Counted from the stretch's first letter, positions 26,101 to 35,399 are shown. The stretch: DNA of 64,000 nt from Pleomorphomonas sp. (GCA_029976075.1 JARKNW010000035.1:62001-126000), one strand, 5' to 3'. Numbers and translations: made by a program. Notes: a model not told the origin generated them from the letters alone.

Positions 26101-27468
26101 ATGATCAAGACACCCTCCCCTGCCCCCAAGGCGAAGAAATCCGCGGCCAAGGCCGACGATGGCTCCGACCGCATTGCCAAGGTGATCGCCCGTGCCGGCC
26201 TCTGCTCGCGTCGCGAAGCCGAAACCTGGATCGCCGATGGCCGAGTCAAGCTCAATGGCCGCGTACTGGACACACCGGCAATCACCGTCAAGGTCGGCGA
26301 CAAGGTCGAGGTCGATGGGCAGCCGCTCCCCGAGCGTGACCGCACCCGCCTGTGGCTGTTCCACAAGCCGCGTGGCACCGTCACCACGACCTTTGACCCC
26401 GAGGGCCGGCCGACGGTGTTTTCGATCCTGCCCGAGGATCTGCCGCGTGTCATGACCATCGGCCGGCTCGATATCAACACCGAGGGCCTGCTGCTGCTCA
26501 CCAACGATGGTGGCCTTGCCCGCGTCATGGAACTGCCGGCCACCGGCTGGCTCCGCCGCTATCGGGTGCGGGCCCACGGCGACATCGATCAGGCGCGTCT
26601 CGATGCCCTGAAAGATGGTATCGCCATCGAGGGCGTGCTTTACGGTTCGGTGGAAGCGACGCTCGACCGTCGCCAAGGCGATAACGTGTGGCTGACGGTT
26701 GGCCTGCGCGAAGGCAAGAACCGCGAGGTCAAGACGATCCTTGCTCATCTCGGCCTCGACGTGAACAGGCTGATCCGCGTGTCTTTCGGGCCGTTCCAGC
26801 TCGGCGAACTGCCGGATGGTGCGGTCGAAGAAGTGCCGCGTCGTGTGCTGCGGTCCCAACTCGGCGATCGTCTCGCCAGCGAGGCAGGAGCGGACTTCGA
26901 GCTCCGTGAAGACGATCGAGCTCCGATCCAATCGATCATTGCCAAGAATACCAAGGCCGCTCCGGGAGTCGCACCCAAGGAGAAGCCGGTGCGATCGAAG
27001 AGCGTATCGGCGGCGGCAAACCGCAAACGCCATGAGGCCGACCTCGATGCCCTGCCGCCCCGTCAGGCGTCGGGCCGAGGCGGCAAATCCGGAACAGGAA
27101 AGCCGCCAGTCAGAATTGCAAAGGCCGAGAAACCTCAACGCGCCAAGCTCACACTCAAGACGGATGCCCCCGAAGAGCAGCGCACCGGTCGCTTGAGCCG
27201 CCGTACCGAGACGGAGGACGCACCGCGTGCCTACAAATCGGGAAAGAGCTTTGAGGTTGACCGCAAGCCGCGCGCCCATGGCGATGAGCCGGCGCGCGTG
27301 CGTGGCGATCGGCCGCAGAGGGGCATTGTACCGAAGGGCAGCCGTATTCAGGACGGCAGCCCGATGAGCGCTTCGAGAGGCAAGGGTGGCGGACGGGGAC
27401 CGAAGGATGGCGGTGACCGCAGCGGTTCAGGCAAGCCGAGGGGACGCGATGCGGATCGTCGCCGGTAA
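26101..27468 (+). CDS. rluB: RluB-type 23S rRNA pseudouridine synthase with long basic tail
   Basis: This enzyme probably makes a pseudouridine in 23S rRNA. It has an S4 RNA-binding domain (DRIAKVIARAGLCSRREAE, residues about 20-75). The RsuA/RluB catalytic domain follows: KPRGTVTT, then GRLDINTEGLLLLTNDGGLA with the catalytic Asp, then LREGKNREVKTILAHLGLDVNRLIRVSFGPF. After about residue 250 comes a low-complexity tail of roughly 200 residues rich in Lys, Arg, Pro and Gly, ending in KPRGRDADRRR. Total length is 455, far longer than E. coli RluB, though such tails are common in Hyphomicrobiales. The 3' end overlaps rsmD by 20 bases. Confidence 0.92.
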   Translation: MIKTPSPAPKAKKSAAKADDGSDRIAKVIARAGLCSRREAETWIADGRVKLNGRVLDTPAITVKVGDKVEVDGQPLPERDRTRLWLFHKPRGTVTTTFDPEGRPTVFSILPEDLPRVMTIGRLDINTEGLLLLTNDGGLARVMELPATGWLRRYRVRAHGDIDQARLDALKDGIAIEGVLYGSVEATLDRRQGDNVWLTVGLREGKNREVKTILAHLGLDVNRLIRVSFGPFQLGELPDGAVEEVPRRVLRSQLGDRLASEAGADFELREDDRAPIQSIIAKNTKAAPGVAPKEKPVRSKSVSAAANRKRHEADLDALPPRQASGRGGKSGTGKPPVRIAKAEKPQRAKLTLKTDAPEEQRTGRLSRRTETEDAPRAYKSGKSFEVDRKPRAHGDEPARVRGDRPQRGIVPKGSRIQDGSPMSASRGKGGGRGPKDGGDRSGSGKPRGRDADRRR

Positions 27469-28009
27469 GCATCGGGGAGCAGCACTGGCAACGCCGGCCG
27501 CCGGGAGCCTTGCCATCCGCCCGACATCGGACCGTCTGCGCGAGAGCGTTTTCAACATCCTCGAGCATGCCTTCGAGAACGTGTTCGAGGATGCCCGCGT
27601 CATGGATGTGTTCGCCGGCACTGGTGCCCTTGGCTTCGAGGCGATGAGCCGTGGAGCCAAGACTTGCCTGTTCGTCGAGGAGGCTGCGGAAGCGCGCGGC
27701 CTTATTCGACGGAACCAGGAAGCGCTTGGTCTTATGGGCACCACCCGCATCTTCCGCCGCGACGCCACCTCGATGGGGTCGATCGGCCCGGCGGAACCCT
27801 ACACGCTCGCGTTCCTCGATCCGCCTTATGGCAAGGGCCTTTCTGAAAAGGCACTGGCCTCGCTGCTGGCCGGCGGCTGGCTTTCGGAAAGGGCTCTGGT
27901 CGTCATAGAAGAAACCGCCAAGGCGGAAGTTGCGTTACCCGAGGGGTTGGAGCGGCTCGATCAACGCAGTTATGGCGAGACGCAGGTGATCTTCGCCCGG
28001 CGGAACTGA
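27449..28009 (+). CDS. rsmD: 16S rRNA (guanine(966)-N2)-methyltransferase
   Basis: RsmD methylates G966 of 16S rRNA. In 186 residues there are MRIVAGKHRGAALATP at the start, RPTSDRLRESVFNILEH, the SAM-binding MDVFAGTGALGFEAMSRGA, and the catalytic LAFLDPPYGKG. ATG 27449 is preceded by GAGGGG at 6 bases and begins with the family sequence. The longer frame from 27386 would run 63 bases further into rluB. Its overlap with the end of rluB implies coupling of two rRNA-modification enzymes. Confidence 0.95.
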   Translation: MRIVAGKHRGAALATPAAGSLAIRPTSDRLRESVFNILEHAFENVFEDARVMDVFAGTGALGFEAMSRGAKTCLFVEEAAEARGLIRRNQEALGLMGTTRIFRRDATSMGSIGPAEPYTLAFLDPPYGKGLSEKALASLLAGGWLSERALVVIEETAKAEVALPEGLERLDQRSYGETQVIFARRN

Positions 28010-28017
28010 CCGACCGA

Positions 28018-28680
28018 TCAACGGATTTCCGCCAGCAGAGACTCCACCTCGCCGGGATCGATAGACCGTCGCGGGAAGCAGACCCTTCTAACGCTCTTGT
28101 CGAGAACATCGACGCCATCAGGATCGACCGATACCAGCCGAGTACCGGCAAGGCGGAGGCTGTCCAGAAGCGCCGCCTCGGCGGTCTCAAAGGCTTCGGC
28201 AATGTCTGGAGGCACGAGAAGATCCGAAGCGGCAAGGCGAGCGATCCGGCCGAAGCCGGCGACGAGATGGATGCTTTCCACCGTCATGCGGTGAATGGCA
28301 AAGTCTCCGAAGCCCGCGTAGGCCTCCGCCTCCGGGTGGCGAGCCAGGAAACGGGACAGAAGACGCCGAGCGATTCCGTCCTCCTGTGCCACGCGCTGGA
28401 AGCGTCCGGCGACCGTGACGCGCGCGCCCGTCAGCGGATCATCTCCCTCGCCGGCCGGCGCCTGCATCAGCAGCGAAGCCCGACCGTCGCGAGCCAGATG
28501 GCGGGTGTGAGCGGCGAGGCCGGAAATGAGGACGAGCGGCGCCCCACTGATGTCGGTCGCCACCGTCACGAAGGTAACGAACGGTGTTCCTTCCGAGGTA
28601 AGCGTACCCAGCGCAGCCGTCGAGGCCGACCGCACGATCCGGCGCGTCACGCCCGGGGCATCGAAGCCAACATCATCCAT
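28018..28680 (-). CDS. HugZ-like / pyridoxamine 5'-phosphate oxidase-fold protein
   Basis: A 220-residue soluble split-barrel protein. The N-terminal part (ALGTLTSEGTPFVTFVTVATD, then LVLISGLAAHTRHLARDGRASLL) is the PNPOx-like flavin or heme-binding fold. The middle HPEAEAYAGFGDFAIHRM and the C-terminal VDPDGVDVLDKSVRRVCFPR match HugZ-type proteins, some of which degrade heme or act in iron use. Enzyme activity is not certain. It converges with rsmD. The 264 bases upstream, shared with chvI, carry nothing else I recognise. Confidence 0.8.
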   Translation of the reverse strand: MDDVGFDAPGVTRRIVRSASTAALGTLTSEGTPFVTFVTVATDISGAPLVLISGLAAHTRHLARDGRASLLMQAPAGEGDDPLTGARVTVAGRFQRVAQEDGIARRLLSRFLARHPEAEAYAGFGDFAIHRMTVESIHLVAGFGRIARLAASDLLVPPDIAEAFETAEAALLDSLRLAGTRLVSVDPDGVDVLDKSVRRVCFPRRSIDPGEVESLLAEIR

Positions 28681-28944
28681 TCGAACCCTCCATCAGCCAC
28701 CCGCGACTTGGAACCGAGCCGACACCGCAGCCAAGCGAGCAGTACCCAGAACACCGCAACCTTCATCCCTCTGGAGAGACATTCACTGCTTCGCGGTCGA
28801 ATGCGGATGAAAAAGCGAGTGAATTCTTGATCTTTCTACATTGTTGCCCAGATTCTGCTCAACTCTGCTACAAAGGTCCGGCTGTCGATACCGACCGATT
28901 ATGACATGAAGAGCTGAAGCTCGGAACTGACGGGGACCTGGGGC

Positions 28945-29649
28945 ATGCCGACCATCGCGCTCGTGGACGATGACAGAAACATCCTGACGTCCGTCTCGAT
29001 CGCCCTCGAATCGGAGGGCTATCGCGTTGAAACCTACACCGACGGCGCGTCCGCTCTCGATGGCCTCACCAAGGCGCAGCCGGATCTTGCCATTCTCGAC
29101 ATCAAGATGCCGCGCATGGATGGCATGGAGCTGTTGCGTCGCCTCCGGCAGAAAACCGACATGCCCGTCATCTTCCTGACTTCAAAGGACGACGAGATCG
29201 ACGAGCTGTTCGGCCTCAAGATGGGCGCCGACGACTTCATCCACAAACCATTCTCGCAGCGCCTCCTGGTCGAGCGCGTCAAGGCGGTGCTGCGCCGCGT
29301 CGCTCCGCGCGATACCACCGCCGCGCCGAAGCCGACCGACGCCAACCGCAACATCGAGCGTGGCAATCTCGTCATGGACCAGGAGCGGCATACCTGCACC
29401 TGGAAGGGACAGAACGTGGTGCTGACCGTCACCGAGTTCCTTATCCTGTTCGCACTCGCGCAACGTCCCGGCGTGGTCAAGAGCCGCAATGCGCTGATGG
29501 ACGCGGCCTATGACGATCAGGTCTATGTCGACGACCGCACGATCGACAGCCACATCAAGCGTCTGCGCAAGAAGTTCAAGGCCATCGACGATGACTTCGA
29601 GATGATCGAGACCCTCTACGGCGTCGGCTATCGCTTCAAGGAAACCTGA
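28945..29649 (+). CDS. chvI: Response regulator ChvI (OmpR/PhoB family)
   Basis: ChvI is the DNA-binding partner of the ChvG kinase and controls envelope, acid-response and exopolysaccharide genes in Hyphomicrobiales. The 234-residue protein has a receiver with acidic pair VDDD, phosphoacceptor Asp in [26 protein letters not shown] and FIHKPFS. A winged-helix output domain (about residues 130-230) follows with [16 protein letters not shown] and [17 protein letters not shown]. The start is ATG 28945. chvG lies 178 bases downstream, and the gap holds one copy of a palindromic repeat. The gene order to chvG and hprK is the standard one. Confidence 0.95.
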   Translation: MPTIALVDDDRNILTSVSIALESEGYRVETYTDGASALDGLTKAQPDLAILDIKMPRMDGMELLRRLRQKTDMPVIFLTSKDDEIDELFGLKMGADDFIHKPFSQRLLVERVKAVLRRVAPRDTTAAPKPTDANRNIERGNLVMDQERHTCTWKGQNVVLTVTEFLILFALAQRPGVVKSRNALMDAAYDDQVYVDDRTIDSHIKRLRKKFKAIDDDFEMIETLYGVGYRFKET

Positions 29650-29737
29650 GAGCGGCGGCTGTAGATGCGAGACGGCAGATCGGCTCGATCTCACCCCACA
29701 AGGCGAGCTCGGAAGCTCCAGTAAAAACAACCGATTA

Positions 29738-29812
29738 CTGGTGGTTCTTTTGACTCCGGCTTTTGCCACGGCTAGCATCGGCCAGTGGTGAGCGCCGGAG
29801 TCGAGCCACTAG
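29738..29812 (+). repeat. Palindromic intergenic repeat, copy 2 (between chvI and chvG)
   Basis: The left arm 29738-29760 begins CTGGTGGTTC, has the extra bases TTTT, then GACTCCGGC. The right arm 29794-29812 is GCCGGAGTCGAGCCACTAG. The loop is 33 bases. The 4-base insertion after GGTTC falls exactly where the copy at 61580 has TCAT. The element ends 15 bases before the chvG start, so the chvG mRNA could carry it as a stem-loop. Confidence 0.8.
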
Positions 29813-29827
29813 CGGGAAACGATATCG

Positions 29828-31600
29828 ATGAGAGGAAGCCAGGAAGCCGATCGGGCCGATGGCGGGCGTATCCAGACGATGCGCCGGCTCATTCCGGTCA
29901 TCGCCCGACGCGTCAAGCGGTTTGCGGCGACATCGATCGGCACCTCGCTCAGCCGCCGCATCCTCGTCCTCAACCTCGCCGGGCTGGCGGCGTTGGTGGC
30001 CGGCATTCTCTATCTCAATCAGTTCCGCGCCGGGTTGATCGACGCACGTGTCGAAAGCCTCCTGACCCAGGGCGAGATCATGGCCGGGGCCATCGCCGCT
30101 TCGGCCTCGGCGGTATCCAACACGATCACCATCGACCCGGAACGCCTTCTGCAAATGCAGGCCGGTGGCGAGATGACCGCGCCGAGCGACACCGAAAGCC
30201 TCGATTTTCCGATCAACCCCGAGCGGGTTGCGCCGCTGCTGCGCCGGCTGATCACGCCGACCAAGACGCGGGCGCGCATCTACGACCGCGACGGGATCCT
30301 GATCCTCGATTCTCGGTTCCTCTACTCCAGAGGCCAGGTTCTCCGCTTCAACCTGCCGCCGACCAAACCGGAACCGCCATCGCTTCTCGAACAGGCGATC
30401 AACGCCGTCACGTTCCGCCTGAGGCGGTTCGACCTGCCCGTCTATCGTGAGCTCGGTGGCGGCAACGGGCGTGGTTATCCCGAGGTCGAGCAGGCCCTCA
30501 ACGGGGCGCCCGGCACGGTGGTGCGGGTCACCGATGCCGGTGAAATGATCGTTTCGGTGGCGGTGCCGGTGCAGCGCTTCAATGTCGTCGTCGGATCCCT
30601 GCTTCTCTCCACCGAGGGGGGCGATATCGACGCCATCGTCACCGCGGAACGGTGGGGTATCTTTCGCGTGTTTCTGGTGGCGGCCGCCGTGACCGCCACT
30701 TTGTCCTTCCTGTTGGCCGGCACCATCGCGCGCCCACTTCGCCGCCTGGCTGCGGCGGCCGACCGCATCAGGCGTGGCGTCAAGCAGCGCGAGGAAATCC
30801 CCTCCTTTGACCGTGAAGACGAAATCGGCGATCTCGCACGCGCCTTCCGCGACATGACAAACGCGCTCTATAGCCGCATGGACGCCACCGAAAGCTTCGC
30901 TGCCGACGTCGCGCACGAGCTCAAGAATCCCCTGACGTCGTTGCGTTCGGCCGTTGAGACGCTGCCTCTTGCCAAGAGCGACAACAGCCGCGAGAGATTG
31001 CTCGACATTATCCAGCATGACGTTCGCCGCCTTGATCGGCTGATTACCGACATTTCCGACGCGTCACGCCTTGACGCAGAGCTTGCCCGCGAGGACGTGG
31101 AGCCGCTCGACGTCGGCCGGCTCGTCGAAGGCGTCGTCTCGTTGGCGCGTGAGACAGGCCGCCATCAGGAGATCGGCATCGATCTCAAGGTTGACCGCGG
31201 CGATGGCAACAAGCCCCTGATGGTCCTGGGCCATGACAGTCGGCTCGGCCAGGTGTTCAATAACCTGATCGACAATGCCCGTTCTTTTTCGCCGGAAGGT
31301 GGTCGGGTCGATGTGACAGTTCGTCGCGACGATCAGATGATCGAAGTGATTGTCGACGACCACGGCCCCGGAATTCGGGCGGAGAAGATCGAGCGGGTGT
31401 TCGAGCGCTTCTACACCGACCGTCCGGAGGGTGAAGGCTTCGGCAACAACTCCGGCCTTGGCCTGTCGATTTCCAAGCAGATCGTCGAAGCCCATCGCGG
31501 GACGATCGTAGCGATCAACCGCACCGATGACCCCAAGGCTCCCGACAGGGTAACCGGAGCCCGCTTCGTGGTATCGCTACCTGCGAACCTTGTCCAATGA
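29828..31600 (+). CDS. chvG: Sensor histidine kinase ChvG/ExoS
   Basis: ChvG is the envelope-stress or acid sensor kinase paired with ChvI. Of 590 residues, helix 1 lies near residues 45-65 (LAGLAALVAGILYL). A periplasmic domain with the ChvG stimulus-sensing region runs to about residue 275, and helix 2 is VFLVAAAVTATLSFLLAG. HAMP, an H-box FAADVAHELKNPLTSL, an N-box NLIDNARSF, and DDHGPGI with NNSGLGLSISKQ complete the kinase core. The stop overlaps the hprK start. All catalytic elements are intact. Confidence 0.95.
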   Translation: MRGSQEADRADGGRIQTMRRLIPVIARRVKRFAATSIGTSLSRRILVLNLAGLAALVAGILYLNQFRAGLIDARVESLLTQGEIMAGAIAASASAVSNTITIDPERLLQMQAGGEMTAPSDTESLDFPINPERVAPLLRRLITPTKTRARIYDRDGILILDSRFLYSRGQVLRFNLPPTKPEPPSLLEQAINAVTFRLRRFDLPVYRELGGGNGRGYPEVEQALNGAPGTVVRVTDAGEMIVSVAVPVQRFNVVVGSLLLSTEGGDIDAIVTAERWGIFRVFLVAAAVTATLSFLLAGTIARPLRRLAAAADRIRRGVKQREEIPSFDREDEIGDLARAFRDMTNALYSRMDATESFAADVAHELKNPLTSLRSAVETLPLAKSDNSRERLLDIIQHDVRRLDRLITDISDASRLDAELAREDVEPLDVGRLVEGVVSLARETGRHQEIGIDLKVDRGDGNKPLMVLGHDSRLGQVFNNLIDNARSFSPEGGRVDVTVRRDDQMIEVIVDDHGPGIRAEKIERVFERFYTDRPEGEGFGNNSGLGLSISKQIVEAHRGTIVAINRTDDPKAPDRVTGARFVVSLPANLVQ

Positions 31601-32049
31601 TGCCGCCCACCATTCACGCCACCGCCATCGTGATCGGCGAAACTGGCGTTTTGGTCCGAGGGGTGTCGGGCGCGGGAAAGACATCGCTTGCCTTCGCGCT
31701 CCTTGATGTCGCCAAACGGACGGGCCTCTATGCCGCGTTCGTCGCCGATGATCGCGTCATCCTCGAAAGCCTGAATGGTCGTCTCCTTGCCCGCTGTCCA
31801 GCGACCATTGCCGGCCTTGCGGAGCGACGCGGCCGGGGTGTTGAGAAGGTTGAACATGTACCATCGGCAGTGATCCGTCTCGTCGCCGATCTTGTGGATA
31901 TGGAAATGATGGCCCGCATGCCGGAAACAACTGAAGAAGAGACCGAAATTGGCGGAGTGAGACTTCCCAGGCAAGCGATTCCGAACGGCCAAACATCCGT
32001 TTCGGTGCCTCTGCTCATCGCGGCACTCGTGGAAATGAACAAGATTTAA
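31597..32049 (+). CDS. hprK: HPr kinase/phosphorylase, short alphaproteobacterial form
   Basis: HprK phosphorylates HPr on a regulatory serine and can reverse this. The 150-residue protein has the Walker A motif VRGVSGAGKTSLA and VADDRVIL, then a loose version of the HPrK signature, AGLAERRGRGVEKV. The N-terminal domain of the long Gram-positive enzyme is absent, as is usual in this order. ATG 31597 or 31600 overlaps the chvG stop, coupling it to the kinase gene. EIIA and HPr follow after 261 bases. This is a regulatory PTS set without a sugar permease in the window. Confidence 0.9.
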   Translation: MMPPTIHATAIVIGETGVLVRGVSGAGKTSLAFALLDVAKRTGLYAAFVADDRVILESLNGRLLARCPATIAGLAERRGRGVEKVEHVPSAVIRLVADLVDMEMMARMPETTEEETEIGGVRLPRQAIPNGQTSVSVPLLIAALVEMNKI

Positions 32050-32310
32050 CGATCGTAGCCGTAATTCCGACAAACCATACGCTTTTCCCCTAAAGCCCCC
32101 GTAGCTCCGGCTTTTCCGGCTCATATCGAGTATCTTTTGTTGAGTTGACCGCCCATTTCCACATCGGGCGGGGGTGCCGGACCGGCTCGCAATCCGATTT
32201 CCTCTTGCAAGAAATCCCGCTCTGGTGAAGATGTGGCCCGTTCCAGCTTGGAGCGAAACCAACATGGCGTGCCGCATGATCTTCGCAATCTACAGGGATC
32301 GGACCCCAGC

Positions 32311-32712
32311 ATGATCGGGTTGGTTCTGGTGACACATGGTCGCCTGGCAGACGAATTTCGGTCGGCACTCGAGCATGTGGTCGGTCCCCAGGCCGATTTC
32401 GAGACCATCTGCATCGGCCCCGAAGACGATATGGAGCAGCGGCGGAGCGACATCATCGCCTCGGTTGAGCGTGTCAACTCCGGCAAGGGCGTCATCCTTC
32501 TTACCGACATGTTCGGCGGCACACCCTCGAATCTCGCGATTTCCGTAATGGATATCGGCGACGTCGAGGTGATCGCCGGCGTCAATCTGCCCATGCTGGT
32601 CAAGCTGGCAACGGTACGCAAGGAGCGGCCGCTCGCCGAGACCGTCACCGAAGCCCGCGACGCTGGCCGCAAATACATTTCCGTCGCCAGCCAGGTACTT
32701 GCCGGATCATGA
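32311..32712 (+). CDS. PTS EIIA component, mannose-type
   Basis: A 133-residue EIIA domain of the mannose (EIIA-Man) family. Residues MIGLVLVTHGRLADEF hold the phosphorylatable His near residue 9, and LTDMFGGTPSNLAISVM is the family signature. There is no EIIB, EIIC or EIID next to it, so it probably has a regulatory role as phosphate acceptor from HPr. ATG 32311 starts exactly at the domain; a start at 32233 would add 26 unrelated residues. The stop overlaps the HPr start as ATGA. Confidence 0.92.
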   Translation: MIGLVLVTHGRLADEFRSALEHVVGPQADFETICIGPEDDMEQRRSDIIASVERVNSGKGVILLTDMFGGTPSNLAISVMDIGDVEVIAGVNLPMLVKLATVRKERPLAETVTEARDAGRKYISVASQVLAGS

Positions 32713-33002
32713 CAGACGACATTTCCGATGGTGCCATCGTCCGCGAGCTGAAAATCCTGAACAAGAAGGGCCTGCACGCCCGCGCCTCGGCGAAGTTCGT
32801 CCAGTGCGTCGATCGCTTCGAGGCCGAAGTCTTCGTCCTGAAGGACGGGCAGAGCGTATCCGGCACCTCGATCATGGGATTGATGATGCTTGCCGCAGGC
32901 ATCGGATCGTCAATCGAAGTGCGTGCCGCAGGTGCCGAGGCCGAGGCGGTTGTCGACGCCATCGCTGCGCTGGTGAACGACCGCTTTGGCGAGGGCGAAT
33001 AA
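32709..33002 (+). CDS. HPr phosphocarrier protein
   Basis: A 97-residue HPr. KKGLHARASAKF contains the catalytic His accepting phosphate from EI, and VSGTSIMGLMMLAAGIG contains the serine targeted by HprK, so both regulatory sites are intact. It is translationally coupled to EIIA. With hprK and EIIA it forms a phospho-relay linked by position to ChvGI. No EI gene lies in the window. Confidence 0.94.
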   Translation: MTDDISDGAIVRELKILNKKGLHARASAKFVQCVDRFEAEVFVLKDGQSVSGTSIMGLMMLAAGIGSSIEVRAAGAEAEAVVDAIAALVNDRFGEGE

Positions 33003-33009
33003 GGGCTCC

Positions 33010-33519
33010 ATGTCGTCACTCCGTGTCGTCCCAGCCACGGCGGAACGTCTCGCCTCCCTCTCTTCCTGGTTCCCAACGCCGGAAGCGCTTGTGCAATGGG
33101 GCGGAAGCGGACTTCGCTTTCCCCTCGACGCCGATCAGATCGGCAGGATGCTCGCCGAGACGACGACCGAGCCGCCGCTCCGGCTAGCCTTCGTTGGGCT
33201 TGTGGAAGACGAGCCAGCCGCACACGCTCAGTTGGTTCTCGACTGGACCGATGGGATCGCCCGTCTGGCCCGCTTCGCCATCGCCCCTGGGCATCGCGGC
33301 CATGGGTTGGCGCGACCATTTCTCGGAGAGGTGTTCGCACGGCTAGACGACGCCGGGGCCTTTCCTCGGCTGGAGCTCAATGTCTATACCTTCAATACGC
33401 CGGCCATTGCTCTTTACGAGTCCCTCGGCTTCGTTCGGGAAGGCGTTCGCCGCTCGTCGGTAAAAGTGGGGAACGCACGCTGGGATACGGCGATCTACGC
33501 CATCATCCGCGATCGCTAA
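33010..33519 (+). CDS. GNAT family N-acetyltransferase
   Basis: A 169-residue acetyltransferase. The acetyl-CoA loop is ARFAIAPGHRGHGLARPFLGEVF, and LELNVYTFNTPAIALYESLGFVREGVRRSS is the C-terminal GNAT fold seen in RimJ-like and antibiotic-acetylating enzymes. ATG 33010 has AAGGG 6 bases upstream and lies 7 bases after HPr, so it may be the last gene of the PTS operon. It converges with mutL 2 bases away. Substrate unknown. Confidence 0.85.
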   Translation: MSSLRVVPATAERLASLSSWFPTPEALVQWGGSGLRFPLDADQIGRMLAETTTEPPLRLAFVGLVEDEPAAHAQLVLDWTDGIARLARFAIAPGHRGHGLARPFLGEVFARLDDAGAFPRLELNVYTFNTPAIALYESLGFVREGVRRSSVKVGNARWDTAIYAIIRDR

Positions 33520-33521
33520 GG

Positions 33522-35399
33522 CTACCTTCGACCGAACAATCGCTCGATATCGGAGAGTTTGAGCTCAACGAAGGTCGGTCGACCATGGTTGCACTGGCCG
33601 GAGTTGGGCGTCCCCTCCATCTCGCGCAAAAGAGCATCCATCTCTTCGACCCGGAGGCGCCGGCCGGCACGGACTGAACCATGGCAGGCCATGGTGGCGG
33701 CGATGGCATCGAGCTTCTCCTTGAGACGCGTCGCCTGGTCCCATTCGGCAAGATCGTCAGCAATATCGCGCAGGAGCGCCGCCGTATCGGTCCGTCCGAG
33801 CAGTGCCGGAATCTCCCGGATGGCAATGGCCCCGGGTCCGAACCCCTCGATAACAAGACCGAGTTCAGCGAGTTCGTCGGCGCGTTCGATGAGGCGGTTG
33901 ACATCCTCCTCGGGCATGTCGACAACGTCCGGGATCAACAGCATCTGCGTCTCGACGCCGCTGGCGATTTCCCGCTTCAGGCGTTCGTAGACAAGGCGCT
34001 CATGGGCGGCGTGCTGGTCGACAATGACCAGACCAGTCTCTGTTTGAGCCACGATATAGGTTTCGTGAATCTGGGCACGCGGCGCGCCAAGCGGCCGGGA
34101 CAGGCTTTCGGCAGTCGCCTCGACAAGGCCCGGGCGGGCGTCGGCGGATATCGCTTGGTTGACGACAGAGAAGCTGCCCTGCGACGGGCCTGCGTCGAAA
34201 ATCGCATCTTCTTCCGCGAAGCCGCGAGACTGGGGAACCTCGTCGGAGATCGGTCGATCCGGAGCCGTGCGCCAATCGAAAGTCAGCGGTCGGCTTTCGT
34301 AGGACCTGTTGTGCCAAGTCGAAGGCGTTGCCGCAGGCATTGGGCGAGTGGCAGCCGTTGCCAAAACGTCGAGCGTGGCCGCACCATGGGTCGAGGCGGC
34401 GCGATGACCGGCGTCGGCATGCGCCCGGCGAAGCGCACCGACCAGCAGGCCGCGCACCAGCCCTGGGTCGCGGAAGCGGACGTCCGCCTTGGTCGGATGA
34501 ACGTTGACATCCACTTCGTGGGGATCGAGGTCGACGAACAGAACCGCTGCGGGAAAGCGATCGCGAGCCATGACGTCGGCGTAGCCGGCACGAATGGCGC
34601 CAAGCAGCAGCTTGTCGCGGACAGGCCGGCCGTTGACGAACAGATACTGGCTCTGGGCGTTGGCCTTCTGCAATGTCCCGAGCCCGGCAAGGCCAGTCAG
34701 CCGGACGCCTTCACGCAATGCATCGATCTCGATCGAGTTATCGGCGAAATCGGCGCCCATTACCTGCAGCGCACGCCCCCTGAAATCGCCTTCCGAGAGT
34801 GCCGGATAATCGAGAGGGGAACGATCGGAGCCCGCCAGTGAAAAGCGAATCTCGGGGTGAGCAAGAGCCAGTCGTTTGACCACATCGGTGATCGCGCCAG
34901 CCTCGGCGCGCTCGCTTTTCAGAAACTTGAGGCGAGCCGGCGTCGAAAAAAACAGATTCCGAACCTCGATACGAGTGCCTTGGCTGAGGGCGGCCGGCAT
35001 GACCTCCGACCGGCTGCCACCGGATACAGTGATGGCCCAACCGTTTTCCTCGGACGCATGCCGGGTTTCGATCCTGAGGTCGGCCACCGAACCGATCGAC
35101 GGCAGAGCCTCGCCGCGAAAGCCGAGGGTACGAATGTCGAGAAGGTCATCCTCGATCAGCTTGGAGGTACAATGCCGCTCCACCGCCAATGAGAGATCGG
35201 CTGCCGTCATTCCGAAACCATTGTCCGTGACGCGGATCAGGGTCTTGCCGCCACCTGAAGTCACGATCTCGATGCGGTCCGCTCCGGCGTCGATGGCATT
35301 CTCCACCAGTTCCTTGACCACGCTCGCCGGGCGCTCCACCACCTCGCCGGCAGCAATGCGGTTGATGGTAACGGGCGAGAGCTGGATGATGACGGACAT
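33522..35399 (-). CDS. mutL: DNA mismatch repair protein MutL
   Basis: MutL couples MutS mismatch recognition to strand incision. In 625 residues the GHKL ATPase domain is clear: IAAGEVVERPASVVKELVENAIDAGA, VTDNGFGM, and HCTSKLIEDDLLDIRTLGFRGEALPSI. A variable linker (about residues 340-430) leads to the C-terminal dimerisation domain, which has the endonuclease motif DQHAAHERLVYERL, expected in organisms lacking MutH. The start ATG 35399 is standard. It is divergent from the sirtuin gene. Confidence 0.96.
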   Translation of the reverse strand: MSVIIQLSPVTINRIAAGEVVERPASVVKELVENAIDAGADRIEIVTSGGGKTLIRVTDNGFGMTAADLSLAVERHCTSKLIEDDLLDIRTLGFRGEALPSIGSVADLRIETRHASEENGWAITVSGGSRSEVMPAALSQGTRIEVRNLFFSTPARLKFLKSERAEAGAITDVVKRLALAHPEIRFSLAGSDRSPLDYPALSEGDFRGRALQVMGADFADNSIEIDALREGVRLTGLAGLGTLQKANAQSQYLFVNGRPVRDKLLLGAIRAGYADVMARDRFPAAVLFVDLDPHEVDVNVHPTKADVRFRDPGLVRGLLVGALRRAHADAGHRAASTHGAATLDVLATAATRPMPAATPSTWHNRSYESRPLTFDWRTAPDRPISDEVPQSRGFAEEDAIFDAGPSQGSFSVVNQAISADARPGLVEATAESLSRPLGAPRAQIHETYIVAQTETGLVIVDQHAAHERLVYERLKREIASGVETQMLLIPDVVDMPEEDVNRLIERADELAELGLVIEGFGPGAIAIREIPALLGRTDTAALLRDIADDLAEWDQATRLKEKLDAIAATMACHGSVRAGRRLRVEEMDALLREMEGTPNSGQCNHGRPTFVELKLSDIERLFGRR

